The notes: generated by a model from the letters alone, not told the origin. Positions 53,386 through 62,476 are shown, counted from the first letter of the stretch. The stretch: 64,000 nt of DNA from Streptomyces sp. SAI-135 (GCF_029893805.1 NZ_JARXYP010000002.1:8370001-8434000); one strand, 5' to 3'. Made by a program: numbers and translations.

Positions 53386-53863
53386 TGTACCCGTTGCCGT
53401 CCCGGTCGTCGGCGCTCTTGGTGTACGCGTGGGTGTCGGCGTGCGCGCCCGAGGGCTTGTAGAGGCGGATCGTGTCCTTGTCGTTGTTCCAGAGGAAGTT
53501 GCAGTTGTTGCGGTAGACGACGTTGTTGGCGTCGGAGTCGGTGCCGCGGCCGCCGCGCAGCTTGACGTAGTCGCCGGGCTGGAGCGTGTGGTTCTTCGTG
53601 AACGTGAACTTGTTGGTGCTGGTGGAGTCCCTGACGACGTACCCCTTCAGGTTCACCGTCGCGGTCCGCGAGTAGTTCTTGATCGTCAGGTACTCCTCGT
53701 CGGTGTTGCCGGTGGAGCAGCTGTTGGAGTCCCGGCCCGGGGCGTCGTACTGGACGCCCTTGATCTTCAGTGCCGACGAGTACTCGGCCGCATGGGCCGG
53801 AACCGCGGCCAGCACGGTCAGCGCGCCCGCGGCCACGGCGGCGGCTATGTGTCCTCTGCGCAT
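53369..53863 (-). CDS. Exported lamin-tail-domain protein
   Basis: 164 residues. A signal peptide (MRRGHIAAAVAAGALTVLAA, cleavage after AHA) precedes a beta-rich lamin-tail domain: EEYLTIKNYSRTATVNLKGY, NHTLQPGDYVKLRGG and NNDKDTIRLYKPSG. This extracellular fold is often a binding or cell-surface module. It has one disulfide-capable Cys pair. The ATG is preceded by AGGGGGG, which can pair with a complementary stretch upstream (see 53864-53940). Confidence 0.75.
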   Translation of the reverse strand: MRRGHIAAAVAAGALTVLAAVPAHAAEYSSALKIKGVQYDAPGRDSNSCSTGNTDEEYLTIKNYSRTATVNLKGYVVRDSTSTNKFTFTKNHTLQPGDYVKLRGGRGTDSDANNVVYRNNCNFLWNNDKDTIRLYKPSGAHADTHAYTKSADDRDGNGYITYHG

Positions 53864-53940
53864 CGAAAAGCCCCCCTGTGAAGGTCTGGTGAAGAAGACC
53901 TGGAGCGTATACAACGCCGGAGGGCCAAGGGGGCTTTTCG
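53864..53940 (-). promoter_or_regulatory. Structured 5' leader masking the lamin-tail Shine-Dalgarno
   Basis: On the transcript, CGAAAAGCCCCC (from 53940 down) can pair perfectly with GGGGGCTTTTCG (down to 53864), immediately before the ATG. The pairing covers the AGGGGGG ribosome site. Inside the loop AGGTCT and AGACCT form a second 6-bp hairpin. It may be a translation switch, or simply the terminator of the GH43 gene ending at 53956. Nearby TTGAATCAG occurs twice. Confidence 0.45.
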
Positions 53941-53955
53941 GTTGAATCAGTTGAA

Positions 53956-55332
53956 TCAGTAACCGACTCGGAATGTTGCGTCCTGCTTCTCGGCGGCGGT
54001 GGAGACCGGGTCGATGCGCAGCACGTAGTTGGAGTGGCGGATGTAGCGGGTCGGGTTGTTGTAGGAGCGGAAGGAGGCCCAGCTCGTGTCCGCGAGGCCG
54101 GCCGTGCGGTAGAAGGTCGCGTCACCGGCGAAGGTCGAGGTGCCGTCGTTGGCGTCGAGTTGGAGCGCGTAGTTGTAGTGCCGCAGGTAGCGGTCGGGGT
54201 AGTTGACCGACCGGAAGGAGACGCCGGCGTTGTCGGCGAGACCCGGGACGAGGGTCCACAGGGAGTCCTTGTAGGGCTCGACGGGGTACTCGTCGATGCG
54301 GCCCGCGTAGTTGGAGTGGCGGACGTAACGGGCCGGGTAGTTGTAGGACTTGAGCCGGTTCCAGGTCGGCGCCCCCCACTTGGCGAGCAGGTTGGTGTAC
54401 TCGGCCGTGGTGATCGTGGTGATGCCGCAGTGCTTGGAGTTGACCGGCTGGGTGTAGCTCTTCTGGTCCACGGCGGTCCAGGTGCCGGTGGCCAGGTTGC
54501 CCGACTGCCAGGCGTAGAAGACGCCGTTGGGCGTGTAGGTGTCGCCCCACAGGTACCAGGTGCCCGACGTGAGGGACTTGACGAGGGTCGGGGCCTCGGT
54601 GCCCCCGTGGGAGACGGCGGTGCTGAACTCGGTGAAGCTGCCCGGGTTCAGGGAGGTGGATCTGGCGCCCACCAAGGTCCCGCTCTTCTTGAAGTAGAGG
54701 TAGTTGTAGCCGTTCACGCCGACGGCCATGTCGCCGTCGATGACGTCGTAGCCGGGATCGAAGAAGACCTGCGGGGCCGAGGCGGTGACGAAGTCGCTGG
54801 TGTAGTTGACCATGATGACGTTGTGGCCGCTGCTGTTCACCGACGAGTAGATGACCGCGTACTGGCCGCGGCCCGCGTCCCAGAACGCCTCGGGCGCCCA
54901 GCTGTGGGTCGTCATGTCGTGCAGCTTCAGGCGCCGGTAGCCGGTGAAGGTGCGCAGGTCGGCGGAGTCCCAGACGTGGATGTACTGGCTGTTGTAGTTC
55001 CAGTCGGTGCCCTTGAGGTCGGTGGCGAGGACGACGAAGGTGCCGTCCTGCTTCCGCATCAGGAACGGATCGCGCAGACCGAGCGCGCCGGCTGTGGGGG
55101 TGACCAGCGGGTTGTTCTGGTTGAGCGGTGTCCAGTTGAGTCCGTCGGGGCTGACGGCCAGATGGAGGCCGTAGTCCGTGCCGTCGCCGAGGTTGGTCGA
55201 CTCGGTGAAGTAGACCATCGCGTACGCCGAGTCGGCGGCCTGCGCGGTGCCGGCGCCGAGTGTCAGGGCGAGCGGTACGGCGGCCGTCATGCCCAGGAGG
55301 CCGCGGCGGGACAGGTGGGGGTTTGCGCTCAT
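53956..55332 (-). CDS. Exported GH43 glycosidase with AbfB arabinose-binding module
   Basis: 458 residues. SRRGLLGMTAAVPLALTLGA is a Tat signal. The N-terminal five-bladed propeller shows LRDPFLMRKQDGTFVVLATD with the pKa-setting Asp and THSWAPEAFWDAGRGQ with the acid Glu, as in GH43. The C-terminal about 140 residues are an AbfB (CBM42) module with three SYNYPARYVRHSNY-type repeats that bind arabinofuranose side chains. The enzyme probably removes arabinose from arabinan or arabinoxylan outside the cell. The ATG has TTGGAGAGC before it. It is not next to an arabinose transporter. Confidence 0.88.
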   Translation of the reverse strand: MSANPHLSRRGLLGMTAAVPLALTLGAGTAQAADSAYAMVYFTESTNLGDGTDYGLHLAVSPDGLNWTPLNQNNPLVTPTAGALGLRDPFLMRKQDGTFVVLATDLKGTDWNYNSQYIHVWDSADLRTFTGYRRLKLHDMTTHSWAPEAFWDAGRGQYAVIYSSVNSSGHNVIMVNYTSDFVTASAPQVFFDPGYDVIDGDMAVGVNGYNYLYFKKSGTLVGARSTSLNPGSFTEFSTAVSHGGTEAPTLVKSLTSGTWYLWGDTYTPNGVFYAWQSGNLATGTWTAVDQKSYTQPVNSKHCGITTITTAEYTNLLAKWGAPTWNRLKSYNYPARYVRHSNYAGRIDEYPVEPYKDSLWTLVPGLADNAGVSFRSVNYPDRYLRHYNYALQLDANDGTSTFAGDATFYRTAGLADTSWASFRSYNNPTRYIRHSNYVLRIDPVSTAAEKQDATFRVGY

Positions 55333-55507
55333 CTTGCTCTCCAAGGTGGCGTGCGGAGGGCACCTCAATGACCGGTATTTCGAACGCAGTTCGGCAAATC
55401 GATCAGAAAGTAGGGCCTGGCCATGACCGCGTCAATCGTCCCGCCGCTCTTTTGTGATTCCTGTGCACCCGGGGCACTCAGGAGCTCAGCGCCCCGGGGC
55501 GGTTGGC

Positions 55508-56848
55508 TCAGCGCTGGGTGTAGATGAAACCGACCTTGTCGACGGCGTCTCCCGAGCGTCCGTGGAACCCGGCGATCTGCCGGCCGGAGGGGGCGGTGCG
55601 GGTCACGCAGTCGGAGGTGGTGGTGCCTCCGGCCAGCGTGCGGCCGAGGTTGGTGGTGAACTTCGCGGAGAAGATCCGTGTGTGCCCGTTGTACTCGCCC
55701 TGGCAGAGCTGGGCCGTGGTCACGTACTCCCCGCTGCCCAGGGTCAGGGAGGAGGCGGTGCCGCCCGTCCCGCCGTGGGTGAGGGTCGTGCCGTTCGCCA
55801 GGGTGAGGTTCATCTGGTCGACGCGGGAGCCGCTGCGCAGCCCGATGGTGGCGGCGCGGGCGCCGGCGGGGACGCTGGTGATGTCGTTGAAGTAGTCGCC
55901 GTGCGGGCCGCCGAACTGGTCGCTGAGCTGGTAGGCGGTGGCGCGCGACCAGGTGAAGCCGACGGTGACGGGGTCGTGGTCGGAGAGCATCAGGTTGTCG
56001 CCGTTGAGGAACTTGGCGTGCTCGTTGTTGTACGAGGTGGCGTTGAGGGCGACGAGTGGGCTGCCGCGGTAGAGGACCTTGTCGACGACCTCGCAGGTGT
56101 TGGGGACCGTCGTGCCGCTCTGGTCGCAGACCAGGGCCTCGCTGCCCTTGGCCGGCGGGGTGCCGCCGCGGACCAGCTGGACCCAGGGGTCGGTGAGTCC
56201 GTTGGCGGCGGCGAACTCGGCGATGGTGTCGCCGGAGCGGGTGTAGCGGGTGTTGGTGTCGCCCATGACCACGACGGCGTTGCCGGCGGAGTGGGTCCTG
56301 ATGAACGCGGTGAGCTGGTTGAGGTTGTCCGCGCGTGAGGCGAGGTCCCCGTCGTTGGTGCCCGCGTTGGTGTGCAGGTTGTAGAAGTCGATGTAGACCC
56401 CCTCGGCGAGCCGCTCCCGCATGAAGGTGAAGCCCTTGGGGGTCAGGCAGTCGCCCGAGTCCACCTGGCAGGAGTTCCAGCGCACCCGCTCGAAGTCGTC
56501 GACGTCGTAGGGGATTTTGGACAGCGTGTTCAGGCCGCTGCCGATGCCGGCGCCGCCGCTCGTGGGGGTCCGGTAGGCGTGGTTCGTGTCGCCCGCGTAG
56601 AGGTGGGCGTGGTAGTTGAAGTCCTCCTCCACGTGGACGATGTCGTACGGCGCGATCCGCCGGCCGATCTCCGTGGTGCTCGGCTCGCGGGGCGTCGGGG
56701 CGCTGGAGATGGCCTCGGGCAGGCCGGCCACGTTGTAGCTGAGGACGCTGAAGCTGCCCGAGTCGGCGGCCGTGGCGGACGGGGCGGCCGCGGTGAGGCC
56801 GCCGAGGGCGGCGGCGGTCGCCGCCAGGGCGGCGAGGAGTCTGCGCAT
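55508..56848 (-). CDS. Exported endonuclease/exonuclease/phosphatase-family phosphodiesterase
   Basis: 446 residues. A signal peptide (RRLLAALAATAAALGGLTAA) precedes an EEP domain: FSVLSYNVAGLP, HVEEDFNYHAHLY with the metal Glu, VVMGDTNTRYTR and LSDHDPVTVGF with the catalytic Asp-His. The C-terminal about 130 residues (GDYFNDITSVPAGARAATIG and later SGRQIAGFHGRSGDAVDKVGF) form a jacalin-like beta-prism lectin domain. It is probably a secreted sphingomyelinase or phospholipase C-like enzyme. DNase activity is also possible. Confidence 0.8.
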   Translation of the reverse strand: MRRLLAALAATAAALGGLTAAAPSATAADSGSFSVLSYNVAGLPEAISSAPTPREPSTTEIGRRIAPYDIVHVEEDFNYHAHLYAGDTNHAYRTPTSGGAGIGSGLNTLSKIPYDVDDFERVRWNSCQVDSGDCLTPKGFTFMRERLAEGVYIDFYNLHTNAGTNDGDLASRADNLNQLTAFIRTHSAGNAVVVMGDTNTRYTRSGDTIAEFAAANGLTDPWVQLVRGGTPPAKGSEALVCDQSGTTVPNTCEVVDKVLYRGSPLVALNATSYNNEHAKFLNGDNLMLSDHDPVTVGFTWSRATAYQLSDQFGGPHGDYFNDITSVPAGARAATIGLRSGSRVDQMNLTLANGTTLTHGGTGGTASSLTLGSGEYVTTAQLCQGEYNGHTRIFSAKFTTNLGRTLAGGTTTSDCVTRTAPSGRQIAGFHGRSGDAVDKVGFIYTQR

Positions 56849-57131
56849 GGGGGTGTCTCCTGAGGGGGTGGCACGGGTGAGGGCGCGGGGCGGGACAGAA
56901 GTTACCGCTGGTTACCCCATGTTGTCGCGGCCTTGAGCGCTTCCGGCTCATCAAGTGCCCCCCGATTGAGGGGTGTTCGCGGCCCGTGCGACCCGCCGTT
57001 CATCTCGGCTTCACGCGCGATGGCTGAATCTCGGTCCCTCGGAAGCCGTGGTTCTGGCGCGATACGAGTTGTGGAATTTCCGCGCGGCATATCTGTCTAC
57101 GATATGAAGATCGTAGGGAGAGGGAACGCGC

Positions 57132-58040
57132 GTGAGTGAACCACCAGTCCTCGTCTGCCCGGAGTGCGGGGCGCCCAGGGCGGCGGACGGCACTCCCTCC
57201 TGCGCCTGCGCACATCGCGCTTCCGAGGCCCACCGGGAGTCCCGTACGGCCGAGGCGGCCGCGGCGGAGGACTTCGACCCGGTGCGCATACGCCCCTTCG
57301 TCGAGGTCAGCGAAGAAGCCGCCGACCCGGCCGCGGAACCGGAACGGCCGCTCCCCGCCGGGGACTTGAACGACGTCACCACCGCTCCGGCGGGCCCGGG
57401 ACAGGTACCTCGCGAGGAGCCGCGCGAGGAGGACCTGGCCGACAGCGCCCCGCGCGGCGGCAGACGGCGGACCCTGGTCGTCGCCGGGGCGGGAGCAGCC
57501 GTCGCCGTCCTGGTCACGGGGGGATTCGTCGGCGGGCTCTTCAGCTACGACAGCCCTTCCCGGGACGGTTCGGTGGCCGGCGGCGTGCGCGCGGGCGTCC
57601 CGGAGGCGCCGCCGCCGTCGTCGAACGGTCCGTCCGGCACGGCTTCCTCTCCCACGGCGACCTCGACGCAGTCGTCCGCACCGCCCTCCTCCTCGCCGAG
57701 CGCGGAGTCCAGTGGCGGCGCCTCCCCGACGGGCACCGCCACGCCGACCGGGGCCCCGTCGAGCGCCGCCGCCACCGCCACGGTGGCCCCCGCTCCGACC
57801 GTGTCGAACGGGCAGCCGCCCGTGCTCGGTCTCGGCGACCAGGGGCCCGAGGTCGTCGAACTCCAGCTCCGGCTGCGGCAGGCGGGCGTCTACGACGGGG
57901 AGGCCGACGGCGACTTCGACCAGCAGGTCCAGAGCGCCGTACGCACCTACCAGGTCACCCGCTTCGTCCTGCAAGACGACTCCGGCGTCTACGGCCCGGC
58001 GACGCGCGCCAGGCTGGAGTCCGAGACCACGGAACCGTGA
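57132..58040 (+). CDS. Membrane-anchored peptidoglycan-binding protein with zinc ribbon
   Basis: 302 residues. An N-terminal CxxC plus CxC ribbon (LVCPECGAPRAADGTPSCAC) is followed by an acidic region. One membrane helix (TLVVAGAGAAVAVLVTGGFV, near residue 115) precedes a Ser/Pro/Thr-rich outside linker and a C-terminal PG_binding_1 domain (LGDQGPEVVELQLRLRQAGVY). It spans the membrane with a cytosolic sensor-like head and a wall-binding tail. The GTG start has AGGGAACGCGC before it. Confidence 0.75.
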   Translation: MSEPPVLVCPECGAPRAADGTPSCACAHRASEAHRESRTAEAAAAEDFDPVRIRPFVEVSEEAADPAAEPERPLPAGDLNDVTTAPAGPGQVPREEPREEDLADSAPRGGRRRTLVVAGAGAAVAVLVTGGFVGGLFSYDSPSRDGSVAGGVRAGVPEAPPPSSNGPSGTASSPTATSTQSSAPPSSSPSAESSGGASPTGTATPTGAPSSAAATATVAPAPTVSNGQPPVLGLGDQGPEVVELQLRLRQAGVYDGEADGDFDQQVQSAVRTYQVTRFVLQDDSGVYGPATRARLESETTEP

Positions 58041-58050
58041 CGGCCAGGCG

Positions 58051-59439
58051 CTACTTCCGGTGCTCGCCGGAAGGACGGGCACGGTCGTAGGGGCGGGGGT
58101 AGGCGGTCGGGGTGTAGGGCAGGTAGCGGGCCTCGGAGGCCGGATCGGCCGCAGTGGCACGGGAGTTGAGGGCGGCGGCAGCACTGCCCAGCCAGCGGCC
58201 GCTCCTGATCCGGTCCTCCAGCGCGTGCAGAGCGGCGATCTGCTCGCCGGGGCTGAAGGTGCAGTGGCCAGCGTTGTCGACATAGCGCTGCCGCAGCAGT
58301 GCCGCCGAGCCCGCGGCCGTGGCGGCCCCGCGGTAGGCGCTCTCGGACTGCACCGGGATCAGTGCGTCGCCGGTGGTGTGGATGTTCAGCTGGGGCTTGG
58401 TGAGGCGTCCGGTGAAGGAGCTCGTACGGCTCATCCAGTCCACGGCGTGCCGGTCGGCACGGGTGCGCGGGGCCCTGTCGAGGGTGTTGAGGTCGGACTT
58501 CAGGGAGAGTCCGGCCTTCGCGTACAGCTCCTCGACCTCCTTGAGGTACGGGGAGTCGCGGAGCATCGCGGAGTAGTCGACCCCGGTGTTCCACGACATG
58601 CTGCCGCCCGCCCGGGACTCGGCCTCCTGACGCCAGACGAAGGCGGGGAACTTCACGAGCCCGACGACGGCCTGGTACTGGCCGGCCTGCTGGGCGTCCC
58701 GGTCCGTGGGTGCGGGGCGGGGCTGTGCGGGGTCGTTCCAGCCGGGGATGTTGTGCAGCGCGGCGGCCAGCGCGATGCGGGCCCGACCGCCGGCGGTCTG
58801 CTGGGCCCCGGTGAGGACGGCCGTCATGGCGTCGGAGGCCCGGGCCGCGGCGGCCGGGTCCGGCAGCCCGGTCAACGGGATCCCGGAGCCGGGAGCGAGC
58901 AGCGTCTTCAGCGCGAACACCGGGTCCAGTGTGCTGTTCCAGTTGGCGACACCGCCCTGGACCAGCCCGCACATCGACAGGGAACCGGCGAGGCGGGACG
59001 CGTGGCGTTCCGCGAGGGCGGTCGTGACGAGACCGCCGTAGGACGTGCCCCAGGCGATGGTCCGGCCGGCGCGCCCGAAGCGGGCGGTGAAGGTGTCGAG
59101 GGTGGCGAGCTGGTCGGGTACGGCCTCGGTGACGGCCCAGCCGGTGGTGGCGTACGAGGACCCGATGAGCGCGTAACCCTGCTTCAGGAGAAGGGACTTG
59201 GTGGTGTCGTCGGGCGCGTTGCGGGCCGGGTTGGGGACGCCGGGCGGTGTGTAGCCGTGGCTGTAGAGGAGGACCGTGCCGTTCCAGTCGGCCGGTACGT
59301 CCATGAGGTAGGTCGCGCCGGACGGCAGCCGGCCCTCGACGTGGACGTCCTCGGCGGGCCGGGCGGCCGAGGTGAGGGGGACGGCGAGCAGCAGTGCCGC
59401 CACGGAGACGAGCGTACGGGTGCGGATGCGGTGCGTCAC
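58051..59439 (-). CDS. Secreted alpha/beta-hydrolase
   Basis: 462 residues. A signal peptide (LVSVAALLLAVPLTSA) precedes an alpha/beta-hydrolase fold: LLYSHGYTPPG (oxyanion region), AWGTSYGGLVTTALA with the nucleophile elbow Ser, TTGDALIPVQSE with the acid and NAGHCTFSPGEQ with the His. It is a serine esterase or peptidase; a feruloyl-esterase/tannase or prolyl-peptidase activity is possible. The GTG is placed by the signal peptide, with AAGGAG about 16 bases upstream. A longer ORF begins near 59538 but would bury the signal. Confidence 0.75.
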   Translation of the reverse strand: MTHRIRTRTLVSVAALLLAVPLTSAARPAEDVHVEGRLPSGATYLMDVPADWNGTVLLYSHGYTPPGVPNPARNAPDDTTKSLLLKQGYALIGSSYATTGWAVTEAVPDQLATLDTFTARFGRAGRTIAWGTSYGGLVTTALAERHASRLAGSLSMCGLVQGGVANWNSTLDPVFALKTLLAPGSGIPLTGLPDPAAAARASDAMTAVLTGAQQTAGGRARIALAAALHNIPGWNDPAQPRPAPTDRDAQQAGQYQAVVGLVKFPAFVWRQEAESRAGGSMSWNTGVDYSAMLRDSPYLKEVEELYAKAGLSLKSDLNTLDRAPRTRADRHAVDWMSRTSSFTGRLTKPQLNIHTTGDALIPVQSESAYRGAATAAGSAALLRQRYVDNAGHCTFSPGEQIAALHALEDRIRSGRWLGSAAAALNSRATAADPASEARYLPYTPTAYPRPYDRARPSGEHRK

Positions 59440-59528
59440 GGGACGTGGGCTCCTTGGGCGCAGTCCGATTTCCTGCGGTCGGGGGGACTGACACCGGCGA
59501 AAGTAGGCGTGTACATTGCGGGCGTCAA

Positions 59529-59545
59529 TGATGTGCACAACATCA
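59529..59545. promoter_or_regulatory. Short inverted repeat in a divergent region
   Basis: TGATGT and ACATCA flank GCACA, and the core TGTGCACA is itself palindromic. It lies between the hydrolase and the binding-protein genes, 46 bp before the latter. It could be a MarR- or GntR-type operator. The MarR gene at 60591 is a plausible partner. Confidence 0.4.
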
Positions 59546-59590
59546 GTGGACGGGTCGTGAGACGTTCTGCCGTCTCGTCAGGAGGGCCCC

Positions 59591-60568
59591 ATGCAAAGGC
59601 GCTTGCTCGGACTTGCCGTTGCGGTGGTGACCCTCGCGGGCGCCGCCGGGTGCGGGTCGTCGGACTCCGGGAGCGGCGGCACGTCGTCCGCGGGCGGAGG
59701 GAAGAAGTCGCAGGTCACGGTCGGTGTCATCCCCATCGTCGACGTGGCGCCGCTCTATCTCGGGCAGAAGAAGGGCTTCTTCGCCGACCGGGGGATCGCG
59801 TTGCGGATGGTGACCGCGCAGGGCGGTGCGGCGATCATCCCCGGAGTGGTGAGCGGTCAGTTCCAGTTCGGCTTCAGCAACACGACGTCCCTGATGCTCG
59901 CCCAGACCAAGGGCGTTCCGGTGAAGTCCGTGGTCAACGGAGCGGCCTCCAACGGCAAGGTGGGAGGCGACGTCACCGGAGTCCTGGTGAAGAAGGACAG
60001 CGCGGTGAAGTCCGCGAAGGACCTGGCCGGACGCTCGGTCGCCGTGAACACCCTCCAGAACATCGGGGACACCACGGTCCGCGAGTCGGTGCGCGAGGAC
60101 GGCGGCGACCCGGCGAAGGTGAAGTTCGTCGAGATCCCCTTCGACCAGATGCCGGCCGCACTGGACGGCGGCCGCGTGGACGCCGCGTGGATGGGTGAGC
60201 CCGCCCAGACGGTGGCCAAGGCGCAGGGCGCCCGGGTCATCGCCTCGCCGTTCGCCGAGACCGACCCGAAGCTCACCGTGGCGACCTGGTTCACCTCGAC
60301 GAAGATCGCGCAGCAGAACCCGGAACTGGTGAAGAAGTTCACCGAGGCCATGACGGAGTCACTGGCGTACGCCACCGGCCATCCGGACGAGGCCCGGCAG
60401 ATCCTCACCACCTACACCAAGATCAGCGGCGATGTGCTGAGCGAGCTCATCCTCCCGAGCTGGCCGGCCCAGGTGGACATGGCCTCACTCGAGAAGCTCG
60501 CCGCCCTCGGCGAGGAGGACGGCATCTTCGGCGGCAAGAAGCCGGACGTCCAGGCGCTGTTCTCCTGA
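59591..60568 (+). CDS. Orphan ABC substrate-binding lipoprotein (NMT1/SsuA-like)
   Basis: 325 residues. The lipobox AAGC follows a hydrophobic signal. VGVIPIVDVAPLYLGQKKGF starts the mature protein, as in NMT1/SsuA-type proteins for nitrate, sulfonate, taurine or pyrimidine precursors. FQFGFSNTTSLMLAQTKGVP is the second conserved strand. No permease or ATPase gene follows, so it must use a transporter encoded elsewhere. Ligand unknown. Confidence 0.85.
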   Translation: MQRRLLGLAVAVVTLAGAAGCGSSDSGSGGTSSAGGGKKSQVTVGVIPIVDVAPLYLGQKKGFFADRGIALRMVTAQGGAAIIPGVVSGQFQFGFSNTTSLMLAQTKGVPVKSVVNGAASNGKVGGDVTGVLVKKDSAVKSAKDLAGRSVAVNTLQNIGDTTVRESVREDGGDPAKVKFVEIPFDQMPAALDGGRVDAAWMGEPAQTVAKAQGARVIASPFAETDPKLTVATWFTSTKIAQQNPELVKKFTEAMTESLAYATGHPDEARQILTTYTKISGDVLSELILPSWPAQVDMASLEKLAALGEEDGIFGGKKPDVQALFS

Positions 60569-60590
60569 CCGGCCCGGTTCGCGGCCGGGT

Positions 60591-61163
60591 TCAGGACTTG
60601 GGGCGCCGTCCACTGCGCCGCGGAGCGGGCTCGGAGCCGTCGAGCAGTTCGCGGCGGCGCTCCTCGCCGTGCTCCTCCACCTGGAGCACGACCTGTCGCA
60701 GCCCCTCCGCGAGGCCCCGGCACTCGGCGTCGCTGAGACCGGCCGTCACAAAGGCCTCCTCCTCGTTGAACGCCGGGAAGACGCGGCGCATCAGCTCCTC
60801 GCCCTCGTCGGTGAGCCTGAGCAGCACGAGCCGCCCGTCGGTGGGATGCCCGGCGCGGCTCAGCAGCCCGCGCGACTCCAGGGTCCGCGAGACGCCGGTG
60901 AGCGTGCCCTTGGAGATCCCGGCCTCCTCCGCCACGTGCCGGGTCTCCGACTCACCCCACACCCAGACCACCCACAGCACGACGAACGCCGTCCACGTCA
61001 GGTCCGAGCCGCGCAGTACGGAGTTCTCCAGGTGCTGGCGCACCGCGGAGGCGGCCCGGTAGATGTTCGCCACGGCCGCCATCTGGTCCCGCCGGATCGG
61101 GAACCCGCCGAGCTTCTCGGCCGCGAGCTTCTCGGCTTGGGTGATGGATCGCTGGCCGGGCAC
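60591..61163 (-). CDS. MarR-family transcriptional regulator
   Basis: 190 residues. A winged HTH (AEEAGISKGTLTGVSRTLES, RGLLSRAGHPTDGRLVLLRL) lies between flanking dimerisation helices. The GTG at 61163 has AAGGAG six bases upstream and is preferred over the longer TTG at 61202. It probably responds to an aromatic or phenolic ligand. The adjacent FAD monooxygenase gene, which starts downstream of nothing else, is a possible target, as is the binding-protein gene on the other side. Confidence 0.85.
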   Translation of the reverse strand: MPGQRSITQAEKLAAEKLGGFPIRRDQMAAVANIYRAASAVRQHLENSVLRGSDLTWTAFVVLWVVWVWGESETRHVAEEAGISKGTLTGVSRTLESRGLLSRAGHPTDGRLVLLRLTDEGEELMRRVFPAFNEEEAFVTAGLSDAECRGLAEGLRQVVLQVEEHGEERRRELLDGSEPAPRRSGRRPKS

Positions 61164-61205
61164 GGGCGGCTCCTTCGTCTGGCGCAGGTCGTTCGGGCTC
61201 AAATT

Positions 61206-62357
61206 CTAGTGGGGGTGCCGCTCGGCCCAGAGGTTCGCCTCCCATTCCAGAAGCCCGGCCAGGTCCTCCTCCGAGGGGCGGGCGGTGGCCGAGGGGGCGG
61301 GGGTGCCCCGGGAGATGCTGCCGCTGACGGTGATGTTGTGCTCCACGCGGGGGCGGCGGAGCGTCTCGTAGAGGGCGAGTGCCGCATCCGTGCCGGGGGC
61401 GTCCCGCAGGGCCTTGGCGAGGACGACCGCGTCCTCCAGCGCCATCGAGGCACCCTGGCCGGTCGCGGGGGAGGCCGCGTGGGCGGCGTCGCCGATGAGC
61501 AGGGTCCGCCCGGAGCGCCACGGGGTGCCGGTCGGGATCTCGGTGGCATGGGTGACCATGAGCTCGTCGCCGGTGGCCGCGACGAGCTCGGCGGCCGGTG
61601 TGGTGTCCTTGCGCAGCAGCGGCAGCAAGAGATCACGCCAGTCGGTGGGAGTGCGCTGCGCCAACTCCTCGGCGGACAGCGGCTCGCCGGTCACACGGGC
61701 GAACCAGTACACCTCCCCGCCGGGCGACACCGCGTAGCCGAAGGCGGACCCGCTGCCGCGGACCATGGTGATGCACGCGTCCGGCCCGTGAGGGGACGCG
61801 GCGCGCGTGTAGCCGTAGAAGACGTACTGGCCGGCGTGGAGCGGCCGCGTGCCGGGGGAGAACGACCGGCGTACGGCGGAGTTCAGGCCGTCTGCGCCGA
61901 TCAGCAGGTCCCCGGTCGCCGTGGTGCCGTCGGCGAAGCGGGCGGTGACCCGGTCGGGGCCGTCCTCGACGGAGACGAGCCGTGCGCCGTGCCGGACGGT
62001 GACACCGCGGCGGGCGGCCTCCGCCTGGAGCGCGGTGTTGAGCTCGCCGCGCCGCAGGCACCGGTAGCGCAGGCGCGGGTCGGAGGTCTCGCCCATGGGC
62101 GCGTGCGCCAGTTCGCCGCCGCCGTCGTCCAGGACCCGCAGCGAGGTCAGCGGGAAGCCGATCGCGGTGACCGCCGCCGAGGCGTCCACCTGGGCGAGGG
62201 CACGCATGCCGTTGCTCGCCAGGGTGAGGAAGGCGCCGATGTCCTCGGCCGAATCGGGATGGGCCTCGTGCACGACGGCCTCGAAACCCGCCTTGTGCAG
62301 CGCCAGAGCCGTCGCCGTACCGGCGATACCGCCGCCGATGACCAGTACGCGTGCCAC
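61206..62357 (-). CDS. FAD-dependent aromatic monooxygenase-like protein
   Basis: 383 residues. RVLVIGGGIAGTATALALHK is the FAD Rossmann motif, LIGADGLNSAVR the DG motif and LLIGDAAHAASPATGQGASM the second FAD motif. This is the UbiH/PHBH family that hydroxylates aromatic rings with NAD(P)H and O2. The GTG start puts the FAD motif at the N-terminus. Just upstream the transcript would carry a CAGCA pentanucleotide tract. The MarR gene starts 42 bp beyond this stop on the same strand. Confidence 0.85.
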   Translation of the reverse strand: MARVLVIGGGIAGTATALALHKAGFEAVVHEAHPDSAEDIGAFLTLASNGMRALAQVDASAAVTAIGFPLTSLRVLDDGGGELAHAPMGETSDPRLRYRCLRRGELNTALQAEAARRGVTVRHGARLVSVEDGPDRVTARFADGTTATGDLLIGADGLNSAVRRSFSPGTRPLHAGQYVFYGYTRAASPHGPDACITMVRGSGSAFGYAVSPGGEVYWFARVTGEPLSAEELAQRTPTDWRDLLLPLLRKDTTPAAELVAATGDELMVTHATEIPTGTPWRSGRTLLIGDAAHAASPATGQGASMALEDAVVLAKALRDAPGTDAALALYETLRRPRVEHNITVSGSISRGTPAPSATARPSEEDLAGLLEWEANLWAERHPH

Positions 62358-62437
62358 ACCCACCCCGTTCGTCCCGCGTCGGCCCGCACGGTCGCACGGA
62401 CACGAAGGGAACGCCGGGGCGGCGGCGAGGGTTCCGC

Positions 62438-62476
62438 GCACAGCACAGCACAGCACAGCACAGCACAGCACAGCAC
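62438..62476. repeat. CAGCA pentanucleotide tract
   Basis: The unit CAGCA is repeated almost eight times (39 bp) in the gap between the FAD monooxygenase and the ferredoxin reductase, 81-119 bp before the monooxygenase GTG. Pentanucleotide tracts can gain or lose units by slippage. Confidence 0.9.

Noticed and set aside
59591..62357. Binding protein, MarR and monooxygenase considered as one operon.
   Set aside because: The binding-protein gene is on the opposite strand and converges with the MarR gene.
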